Shown here: positions 6,981 to 12,713 of the stretch, piece by piece
Numbering within the stretch: position 1 is the first letter of the stretch
How the letters are laid out: every line of letters starts with the position of its first letter
From: Bacteroidales bacterium
Lineage (GTDB): Bacteria > Bacteroidota > Bacteroidia > Bacteroidales > JALTDM01
NCBI GenBank assembly: GCA_027074135.1
Contig: JALTDM010000065.1
Span: forward strand, 1-12,713
DNA length: 12,713 nucleotides
Direction of reading: 5' to 3'
Program-made: the position numbers and the translations under genes
The notes under the pieces: model-generated
Database searches by the model: none
Told to the model about the DNA's origin: nothing
Seen by the model: only the letters and a program-made list of their open reading frames with translations

Positions 6981-7975
6981 TTTTTATAATAATGTTTTTT
7001 ATACCACTCTACTGTCATTCTAACGGCAGCATCCAAATCATAAGCAGGCTTAAATCCAAGAATATTTTTTATTTTATCTATTGAAAAATGGTAGTCCTTT
7101 CCACCATTGTTTATTCTGTACGGAGTTAGAAAAGGCTCTTTTTTTATTCCCAATAATGAATGTATGCCGTAATAAATTTTTGCCGCAGCCATCGCCACGC
7201 CGTAAGGAATAGATACCGGGTTAAACTCTACCCCTAGTGCTTCAGTAAGTTTTTTGTTAAACTCATTCCAAGTAATATTAAGACCGTCGGTAACAATAAA
7301 TGCTTCTCCAACTGCAGAAGGATGGTGCGAAACCAGCATTATAGCATCTGTCAAATTATGAATAAAAGTCGGGCAAGTTTTTGATTTACCGTGATTTATT
7401 TGTGGCACTTTGCCTTTTTCTATCTCTTTCAAATATTTAAACATAAAAGTCCTGTCGTTAGGTCCAAAAACATTTCCCGGCCGAACTGCCGTTATCTCCA
7501 TACTTATTTCTTTAGCGAATTCCCAAAGCCAATTTTCCGCCATCAATTTTGTAGCCGCATACGGAATAAGATTTTTTGCAGGCGGGTCTGTTTCTTTTAT
7601 ATTTGTCCTGCCAAAACCGTGAAACGCAACTGTACTAATATATACAAACCGCTTAACTACTGCACCACTTGCCAATTTTGCAACATTAACTGTTCCTTCA
7701 AAATTTACTCTTTTGAACTTTTCAAGAGGTCCCCAATCCGCAGCCAATCCTGCAACATGAAATACAACATCAACCCCTTCAAACCAATTCTTGTCCAGGG
7801 TATCCTTATTTGCAATATCACCGTAAACAAGTTCAACATCCACTCCTTCCAAAAAAGACAAATCAGATGTTTTACGAACAAGTCCGACAACTTCAATGTC
7901 TTGTTGTCTTAACTTTTTCACCAAACTACTGCCTATAAAACCATTTGCCCCTGTTACCAATACTTTTTTCATCAT
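6977..7975 (-). CDS. NAD(P)-dependent extended SDR, candidate 3-ketosphinganine reductase
   Basis: 332-residue extended short-chain dehydrogenase of the NAD-dependent epimerase/dehydratase and 3-beta-hydroxysteroid dehydrogenase-like type. The Rossmann loop TGANGFIG is at 8-15, an acidic GDI follows the second fold half, the catalytic YxxxK is Tyr139-Lys143 (YAATK), and RPGNVFGPNDR lies in the substrate region. Bacterial 3-ketosphinganine reductases described in Caulobacter (CerR) and Bacteroides (BT_0972) belong to this superfamily. The divergent neighbour here is serine palmitoyltransferase, so reduction of 3-ketosphinganine to sphinganine is the leading inference. A 3-oxoacyl or sterol-like reductase, or a sugar epimerase tied to the wbp genes, are alternatives. 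It starts 7 bases after the CPBP gene and is probably cotranscribed. Two ATG codons stand in tandem at the start; either could be used. Confidence 0.7.
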   Translation of the reverse strand: MMKKVLVTGANGFIGSSLVKKLRQQDIEVVGLVRKTSDLSFLEGVDVELVYGDIANKDTLDKNWFEGVDVVFHVAGLAADWGPLEKFKRVNFEGTVNVAKLASGAVVKRFVYISTVAFHGFGRTNIKETDPPAKNLIPYAATKLMAENWLWEFAKEISMEITAVRPGNVFGPNDRTFMFKYLKEIEKGKVPQINHGKSKTCPTFIHNLTDAIMLVSHHPSAVGEAFIVTDGLNITWNEFNKKLTEALGVEFNPVSIPYGVAMAAAKIYYGIHSLLGIKKEPFLTPYRINNGGKDYHFSIDKIKNILGFKPAYDLDAAVRMTVEWYKKHYYKK

Positions 7976-7982
7976 AACACTT

Positions 7983-8678
7983 TTACGGATAATAAATTAT
8001 AAATAAATCCGTCAACACCCCTATTGAAGCGTGTATGGCAAACACATACCAAATACTTCTTGTTCTGAGTGCTACTATACCGAAAATAATTCCGACAACA
8101 ATAGAACCTATTATTTCACCTTCGGGCTTACCTATATGTACCAAGCAAGACGAAATTGTCTGTATAAGAATAGCATTCATTTCGCCAAAACGGTCTTTTA
8201 ATCCGAATAGCAGAAATCCACGAAAAAAGAATTCCCATGCTATATAATAAAAAATAACATAAGTCAACTCATACTTAAGTAATTGCGAAGTATCGGTAAG
8301 CAATGATTTTGCCATAGGATATTCAACACGAATATCAGGCATTTTCGATGAAAGATAAATAATTGGGACAACCAAAAGCGGAATAGTTAAAAGCCATTTT
8401 AATCCTTCCTTGACATTTCCCAACCCAAAGCCGTAATCACTTAACTTTTCCTTGAATCCGAATTTTATTGTTAGAAAAGGAATAATGAACATCAGTACGA
8501 AAAATACGGCAAACTGCCACAATCTTGCATCTACATCGGAATATCCGTTACCGAAAATTTTGTAAAAAAAATCCGGATATCCATGATAACGGTATAATGT
8601 CAACAAAACAGGAGCAGAAAGTAAAAGAATATAGGTTTTAAAATCTTTTTTTTCAATCATTTTCAGATACTTTTTCAT
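7983..8678 (-). CDS. CPBP-family intramembrane metalloprotease-like protein (CAAX/Abi), variant motif 1
   Basis: 231-residue multi-pass membrane protein. Hydrophobic segments lie at about residues 14-29, 53-72, 93-110, 136-160, 170-182, 187-205 and 208-230. Family motif 1, usually EExxxR, appears as Trp148-Glu149-FFF-Arg153-Gly, so the first glutamate is replaced by tryptophan. Candidate motif 2 and 3 histidines are His181 (CLVHIGKPEGE) and His216 (AIHASIG). CPBP proteins include Rce1-type prenyl-protein proteases and many bacterial members of unknown substrate. It is the first gene of the minus-strand unit, directly before the candidate ketosphinganine reductase, so a link to the sphingolipid locus is possible but unproven. 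The ATG at 8678 is only 9 bases past the -7 box. A second ATG at 8660 (residue 7) would give a more usual leader and is a real alternative. Confidence 0.78.
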   Translation of the reverse strand: MKKYLKMIEKKDFKTYILLLSAPVLLTLYRYHGYPDFFYKIFGNGYSDVDARLWQFAVFFVLMFIIPFLTIKFGFKEKLSDYGFGLGNVKEGLKWLLTIPLLVVPIIYLSSKMPDIRVEYPMAKSLLTDTSQLLKYELTYVIFYYIAWEFFFRGFLLFGLKDRFGEMNAILIQTISSCLVHIGKPEGEIIGSIVVGIIFGIVALRTRSIWYVFAIHASIGVLTDLFIIYYP

Positions 8679-8687
8679 TTTAATTTA

Positions 8688-8695
8688 CAAAAGTA
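8688..8695 (-). promoter_or_regulatory. Bacteroidota -7 promoter element, minus strand
   Basis: Read on the minus strand the sequence is TACTTTTG, an exact TAnnTTTG match, placed upstream of the CPBP-SDR pair. No clear -33 TTG is seen at the usual spacing. The leader to the first ATG would be only a few bases, or about 25 bases to the ATG at 8660. Confidence 0.5.
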
Positions 8696-8753
8696 TATAA
8701 AATTCCCTATGTAATTTTCTTAATATTAAATATAACTTATAATAATTTTTTGT

Positions 8754-8761
8754 TACTTTTG
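8754..8761 (+). promoter_or_regulatory. Bacteroidota -7 promoter element for the sphingolipid operon
   Basis: TACTTTTG matches TAnnTTTG exactly and is identical to the octamer driving the divergent unit. Transcription should begin about 4-7 bases downstream, near 8765-8768. That places the GTG at 8766 at the transcript end and supports the ATG at 8787 as the start codon. No -33 element is evident. Confidence 0.55.
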
Positions 8762-8786
8762 TCGGGTGATATTTAAAAGCACGCAG

Positions 8787-9992
8787 ATGAATTTACTACG
8801 GGAAAGGACTTCTAAATTCACCCGCCCCAAAGAAGCTAGAAAATCAGGTTTTTATCCGTTTTTCAGGGTGATTGAATCAGAACAAGATACAGAAGTTATT
8901 ATAAACGGGAAAAAAGTATTAATGTTTGGATCCAATAGTTATTTGGGACTTACAAACCATCCTGAAATCAAAGAAGCAGCCATAAAAGCTACGGAAAAAT
9001 ACGGTAGCGGGTGTGCAGGTTCAAGATTTTTGAACGGTACACTGGATATTCATATAGAACTTGAAAAAAAGTTGGCAAATCTTGTCGGTAAAGATGATGC
9101 TTTGGTATTTAGTACAGGATTTCAAGTTAACCTTGGTGTAATTCCGGCTGTAGCAGGTAGAAATGATTTTGTTATATTAGATGAATTGGATCATGCTTCT
9201 ATTATTGAAGGTGCAAGACTATCTTTTGGTAAAACATTAAAATTCAGACACAATGATATTGATCATTTAGAAAAGGTATTACAAAAATGCACACCATCTG
9301 CAATCAAGCTTATAGTCGTTGATGGAGTATTTTCAATGGAAGGAGATATTTCAAACTTACCAGAAATCGTTAATTTGGCAAAAAAATACGATGCTACAGT
9401 GATGGTAGATGAAGCTCATTCAATAGGTGTTTTCGGGGATGAGGGACGAGGTATAGTTAACCATATGGGTTTGACAGATGATATTGATTTAATAATGGGA
9501 ACATTTAGTAAATCATTAGCAGCCATCGGGGGATTTATTGCAAGTGACGAAGATACTATTGATTATTTAAGACACAATGCACGATCTTTAATTTTTAGTG
9601 CCAGTATTACTCCTGCTTCAGCAGCCGCAGTCTCCAAAGCTGTCGATATAATGATAAGAGAACCTGAACGTATAAAAAAATTGTGGGAAAATACGGAATT
9701 TGCATTAAATAAATGCCGTGAATACGGATTTGAAATAGGAAATACAGAAACTCCTATTATACCAATTTACATCAGACACGATGAAAAAACATTTTGGCTT
9801 ACTCAAAAATTATTAGAAAAAGGTGTTTTTGTTAACCCTGTAGTAACACCTGCAGTACCTCCTGAAGATACTTTAATTAGATTTTCTTTGATGGCTACTC
9901 ATACCATAGCTCAAATTGATTACGCTCTTGAACAAATTTATAAAACAGGCAAAGAGTTAGGTATAGAATTTAACAATCATGTCAAAAATTGA
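8787..9992 (+). CDS. spt: Serine palmitoyltransferase
   Basis: 401-residue alpha-oxoamine synthase (PLP fold type I) that condenses L-serine with a long-chain acyl-CoA or acyl-ACP to 3-ketosphinganine, the first step of sphingolipid synthesis. Hallmarks are FGSNSYLGL, CAGSRFLNGTLDIH, the PLP-stacking and substrate His136 in DELDHASI, Asp208 and His211 in VDEAHS, and the aldimine Lys242 in GTFSKSLA. FYPFFR near the N-terminus, SITPAS, and the NPVVTPAVPPE and RFSLMATHT blocks match Sphingobacterium SPT (about 399 residues) far better than BioF or KBL. An in-frame GTG at 8766 would add seven residues, but the promoter lies too close for it, so the ATG is chosen. It is the first gene of the operon and overlaps the acyltransferase by 14 bases, consistent with coupled synthesis of 3-ketosphinganine and its acylation. 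Confidence 0.92.
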   Translation: MNLLRERTSKFTRPKEARKSGFYPFFRVIESEQDTEVIINGKKVLMFGSNSYLGLTNHPEIKEAAIKATEKYGSGCAGSRFLNGTLDIHIELEKKLANLVGKDDALVFSTGFQVNLGVIPAVAGRNDFVILDELDHASIIEGARLSFGKTLKFRHNDIDHLEKVLQKCTPSAIKLIVVDGVFSMEGDISNLPEIVNLAKKYDATVMVDEAHSIGVFGDEGRGIVNHMGLTDDIDLIMGTFSKSLAAIGGFIASDEDTIDYLRHNARSLIFSASITPASAAAVSKAVDIMIREPERIKKLWENTEFALNKCREYGFEIGNTETPIIPIYIRHDEKTFWLTQKLLEKGVFVNPVVTPAVPPEDTLIRFSLMATHTIAQIDYALEQIYKTGKELGIEFNNHVKN

Positions 9993-11106
9993 AATAAAAA
10001 AAGTCGAGTCAAAAAAAGACTTAAAAAAATTTATTAGATTTCCACACAAAATTTATAAAGGGAATCCATATTGGGTGCCATTACTGGAATTTGACGAATT
10101 AAATACTCTTGATAAGGGAAAAAATCCTGCTTTTGAATATTGCGATGCAGAATATTGGTTAGCATACAAAAATGGAGAAATAGTGGGAAGAATTGCCGGT
10201 ATTCTTAATAAAAAATCAAATAAAACTTGGAACCAAAAACGTGTAAGATTTGGTTGGATTGATTTCATTGAAGATATAGATGTTGCTCGTGCATTACTTA
10301 CTACTGTAGAAAATTGGGCAAAAGAAAAAGGCATGACACATGTGCACGGTCCTATGGGATTTACCGATATGGACCACGAAGGTATGCTTGTGGAAGGTTT
10401 TAATCAATTGTCTTCTATAGCTTCAATATATAATCATCCATATTATCCAAATTTCCTAGAACAACTGGGGTATAAAAAAGATGTTGATTGGATACAATAC
10501 AAAATAAAAATTCCTCAAGAAATCCCTGATAAAGTAAAGAAATACGCTGAGTGGGTAACTAATCGTTATAATTTAACCATTGTTAAAGCAAGAAAACCAA
10601 AAGAATTGCTCCCTTATGCAAAAGGAATGTTTGAAACAATGAATAAAGCATTTTCCGTACTTTACGGATATATAGAATTAACACCCAAACAAATTGATTA
10701 CTATATAAAACAATATTTTAGCTTTATTAATCCCGATTTTGTAAATCTTGTTATAGATGAATCTGGAAATGTTGTTGCATTTGCAATAACGCTACCTTCA
10801 CTTTCTAAAGGTATGCAAAAAGCTAATGGACATCTGTTACCTTTCGGATGGTATCATATATTGAAAAGCATGAAAACCTATGATATGGCAGAAATGTTAC
10901 TTATTGGTGTTCATCCCAATTATCAAAAAAAAGGCGTACCGGCAATCATTCACTATGAAATGCACAAAACATATTTAAAATATGGTGTTAAATATGCCAT
11001 AAGCAGCCATCAATTAGAAGATAACAAAGTGGCGTTAAACTTATGGGAAATGTATCCTGATAAAGAACAACATATACGCAGACGAGCCTACATAAAAGAA
11101 TTATGA
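9979..11106 (+). CDS. GNAT-fold acyltransferase, candidate bacterial ceramide synthase
   Basis: 375 residues without signal peptide or membrane segments. The C-terminal half shows a GNAT-like acyl-CoA pyrophosphate loop: MLLIGVHPNYQKKGVPA, with Gln316-Lys-Lys-Gly319-Val-Pro321, preceded by a beta strand (VVAFAITLPSL) typical of the fold. The N-terminal half (about 1-180) contains YKGNPYWVPLL and HGPMGFTDMDHEGML, blocks I recall from GNAT-like proteins of this length, often annotated only as hypothetical, in Bacteroidota. The bacterial ceramide synthase identified in Caulobacter is a GNAT-related N-acyltransferase of similar size, unrelated to eukaryotic CerS. Overlap with SPT and the following PAP2 gene (ATGA, 4 bases) make N-acylation of sphinganine or ketosphinganine the leading inference. 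Substrate is not shown by sequence. The ATG start is fixed by the overlap. Confidence 0.7.
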   Translation: MSKIEIKKVESKKDLKKFIRFPHKIYKGNPYWVPLLEFDELNTLDKGKNPAFEYCDAEYWLAYKNGEIVGRIAGILNKKSNKTWNQKRVRFGWIDFIEDIDVARALLTTVENWAKEKGMTHVHGPMGFTDMDHEGMLVEGFNQLSSIASIYNHPYYPNFLEQLGYKKDVDWIQYKIKIPQEIPDKVKKYAEWVTNRYNLTIVKARKPKELLPYAKGMFETMNKAFSVLYGYIELTPKQIDYYIKQYFSFINPDFVNLVIDESGNVVAFAITLPSLSKGMQKANGHLLPFGWYHILKSMKTYDMAEMLLIGVHPNYQKKGVPAIIHYEMHKTYLKYGVKYAISSHQLEDNKVALNLWEMYPDKEQHIRRRAYIKEL

Positions 11107-12002
11107 AAAATCTTAAATTCAGTCTGATAGACATCTTAAATATATTTTTTGTTTTTATAATTTTTCTTTTTTATTTATCTGCATTCAAAGTTTCCCCCTA
11201 TAAAACACAACCTTCATTAATTTTTACATTTTTAATTGGATTAATACTTTTTTCAGCATTTCTCAGAAATTCTAACCACCTTACAAAAGCAAAAAAAATT
11301 TTTTTATTTTCTTATCCTGTTATTTTTCTCTTTACAATGTTTGAAACATTCTATATGATTTTACCATATTTTAATCCTCACACATATGATAATTTATTAA
11401 ATAATATTGACTTTAAGTTGCTTGGAACCTACCCAACAATATGGATAGAGCAATTTCACAACCCATTTTTCACAGACATTCTTTATTTATTATACCTTTT
11501 TTATTTTCCGATGCCTCTATTCCTTCTTATCTATCTATATAATAAGAAAAAACATTTTACACTTGATAAAATTGTAACAACCTATCTTACAACATATTAC
11601 ACATCATACATAATTTACTTTTTTATACCAGCCATGGGACCAAGATTTAATGAAACCTTAATTCAATTGCAACATTTTAAACACCTAAACGGAGTGATTT
11701 TTGCTATTCCCATACGAGAACTTATTAATTACCTGGAACCCAACAAATTTGATGCTTTTCCAAGTCTTCATTCCGCTATTGTAACCACCACAATGTTAAG
11801 TACTTATTATTACAACAAAAAACTCTTTAAAATATTTTTACCTATTGCCATAGGAATATTTATTGCTTTAGTTTATTGCCGCTACCATTATGTTATAGAT
11901 ATTATTGTAGGGTTTATCTTATCCGTATCTATATTTTACATATGGCATTACTTTTATGATAAAATCAGAATAAAAACAAAAACAGTAGATTTTACTAAAT
12001 AA
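11103..12002 (+). CDS. AUR1-like PAP2 superfamily membrane enzyme, candidate ceramide headgroup transferase
   Basis: 299-residue polytopic membrane protein with about six to eight hydrophobic helices (roughly residues 9-28, 38-54, 66-88, 124-146, 159-178, 226-236, 244-259, 263-282). The PAP2 active-site triad is readable: IPAMGPR (175-181), FPSLHSA with His223, and RYHYVID with Arg260, His262 and Asp266. The FPSLHSA and YHYxxD arrangement and the length are those of the AUR1/inositol-phosphorylceramide synthase branch (PAP2_3) rather than small soluble-loop PAP2 phosphatases. Eukaryotic relatives transfer a phosphoalcohol headgroup from a phospholipid to ceramide. Its place after SPT and the candidate ceramide synthase, with a 4-base overlap, suggests synthesis of phosphoinositol- or phosphoethanolamine-ceramide. 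A lipid phosphatase role (for example dephosphorylating a phospho-sphingolipid) is the main alternative. Base composition is very AT-rich. Confidence 0.75.
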   Translation: MKNLKFSLIDILNIFFVFIIFLFYLSAFKVSPYKTQPSLIFTFLIGLILFSAFLRNSNHLTKAKKIFLFSYPVIFLFTMFETFYMILPYFNPHTYDNLLNNIDFKLLGTYPTIWIEQFHNPFFTDILYLLYLFYFPMPLFLLIYLYNKKKHFTLDKIVTTYLTTYYTSYIIYFFIPAMGPRFNETLIQLQHFKHLNGVIFAIPIRELINYLEPNKFDAFPSLHSAIVTTTMLSTYYYNKKLFKIFLPIAIGIFIALVYCRYHYVIDIIVGFILSVSIFYIWHYFYDKIRIKTKTVDFTK

Positions 12003-12008
12003 TAATTC

Positions 12009-12713
12009 TCATATGCCACTTACTTTTTTTGCCAAATGTAGTTTCTCATACAAAATAAATAACATTAACAAATAAAATGGAGTAAATGGGATTCTATACC
12101 GCACCAAAGCCCCGAAATTTGCAGTAATTAATCCCACAACAAAGGCGAAAAGTAAACTATACACAAAAGAATATACCACGAATGGGTCCATAAAAAATTT
12201 TATTGCTTTAAATCCTTTCAACAAGGACAAAAATAAAAATCTTACAGCTACAATAACTGAAAATAATAAAACAAGAAAATCTTCTATCCCACTCAAAAGC
12301 ATAACAACACTCCTTGACTCCCACAAGAAAGGTCTGAATAATCCTGCAATAGTTGCAGGAAAAAACTTTGACAATATCCCCGGAATAGTAGGAGCAAAAT
12401 AACCTATATTAAAATTATTCCCTCCATAATATTCTTGAGTTAAATCTCTTTGTTTAACAACCATCATTTCAATCATATCATTTACAGAAGTGTAAAACCC
12501 TCCGGCAGCACTTGCAGTACTGAAATAAACCCAACTGGCAATAGTAAATGTAACAACAATAATTATAGGAAACAACAAAACTCTGAAAAACCTGTTTTTT
12601 ATAATTTTCAATAACGAATAAATAAATATTACTGAAAAAGCTGCTATTTCTAAGAAAAAAATGTATGGTTTAATTTTTATTAAAAAGAAAAATGCAATAA
12701 AAAACAGTACTAC
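12009..12713 (-). CDS. Polytopic membrane protein, C-terminal part, partial
   Basis: The frame is open from the stop at 12009 to the right edge (234 residues visible), so the N-terminus lies outside the window. A TTG at 12611 should not be taken as the start, because strongly hydrophobic coding continues upstream of it. At least five membrane segments are seen, including a 20-residue stretch beginning at the edge, FPIIIVVTFTIASWVYF, LVLLFSVIVAVRFLFL and FVYSLLFAFVVGLI. A soluble loop of about 80 residues with many aromatic residues and prolines lies between the second and third. The ending NFGALVRYRIPFTPFYLL is a pattern I associate with C-termini of large membrane proteins in polysaccharide or lipid-glycan loci, such as GT39-like proteins, but I do not recognise the family. 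It is tail-to-tail with the PAP2 gene, six bases apart, and no terminator is visible between them. Confidence 0.6.
   Translation of the reverse strand, partial: VVLFFIAFFFLIKIKPYIFFLEIAAFSVIFIYSLLKIIKNRFFRVLLFPIIIVVTFTIASWVYFSTASAAGGFYTSVNDMIEMMVVKQRDLTQEYYGGNNFNIGYFAPTIPGILSKFFPATIAGLFRPFLWESRSVVMLLSGIEDFLVLLFSVIVAVRFLFLSLLKGFKAIKFFMDPFVVYSFVYSLLFAFVVGLITANFGALVRYRIPFTPFYLLMLFILYEKLHLAKKVSGI

Noticed and set aside
7391..7912. Plus-strand ORF of 173 codons
   Set aside because: It is antisense to the extended SDR, is rich in Cys, Phe and Arg as expected for a shadow frame, and shows no motif.
6977..7975. Sugar-nucleotide epimerase acting with the wbp operon (such as a WbpI or Gne role)
   Set aside because: WbpI-type enzymes are non-SDR 2-epimerases. 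This gene is on the opposite strand beyond a terminator and is paired with the CPBP gene facing SPT.
8787..9992. Biotin synthesis enzyme BioF or glycine C-acetyltransferase (KBL)
   Set aside because: Same family, but the CAGSRFLNGTLDIH, SITPAS and NPVVTPAVPPE blocks and the neighbours fit serine palmitoyltransferase; no biotin or threonine genes are nearby.
12009..12611. Complete 200-residue protein starting at TTG 12611
   Set aside because: The same frame stays open with hydrophobic coding to the window edge, so the TTG is internal and the gene is partial.

Overview
The window looks like a chromosomal segment from a Bacteroidota bacterium. The DNA is AT-rich. Three upstream regions carry the Bacteroidota -7 promoter octamer TAnnTTTG, and recognisable Shine-Dalgarno sequences are scarce. 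The serine palmitoyltransferase resembles the Sphingobacterium enzyme as I remember it, and sphingolipids are a hallmark of this phylum. No rRNA, tRNA, CRISPR array, insertion sequence or phage gene is visible, and no gap between genes exceeds 300 bases.

Region 1 (1-2839, minus strand) holds housekeeping genes: the N-terminal receiver domain of an NtrC/NtrX-like response regulator cut by the left edge, a hairpin-rich intergenic stretch, a short-form Ppx/GppA phosphatase, and a LYS9-type saccharopine dehydrogenase 25 bases upstream of it.

Region 2 (2935-6980, plus strand) is a compact four-gene operon in the order wbpE-wbpD-wbpB-wbpA, with gaps of 1, 2 and 6 bases. Together the products should convert UDP-GlcNAc to UDP-2,3-diacetamido-2,3-dideoxy-glucuronic acid: WbpA oxidises C6, WbpB oxidises C3, WbpE transaminates C3 and WbpD acetylates the new amine. 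The operon has a -7 promoter element and ends in a strong hairpin terminator. No epimerase, glycosyltransferase, flippase or polymerase is present, so the sugar must be used by genes elsewhere.

Region 3 (6977-12002) looks like a sphingolipid locus. A plus-strand operon encodes serine palmitoyltransferase, a GNAT-fold protein that is a candidate bacterial ceramide synthase, and an AUR1-like PAP2 membrane enzyme that is a candidate ceramide headgroup transferase. These genes overlap by 14 and 4 bases. Divergently, a two-gene minus-strand unit encodes a CPBP intramembrane protease-like protein and an extended SDR that is a candidate 3-ketosphinganine reductase. The two units share a 108-base intergenic region with the same octamer, TACTTTTG, on each strand. 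Together they could cover serine plus acyl donor to 3-ketosphinganine, to sphinganine, to dihydroceramide, to a headgroup-bearing sphingolipid.

Region 4 (12009-12713, minus strand) is the C-terminal part of a multi-pass membrane protein running off the right edge, tail-to-tail with the PAP2 gene.

The sphingolipid locus is the most interesting part, especially the unassigned PAP2/AUR1-like enzyme and the CPBP protein that lacks the first glutamate of its usual motif.
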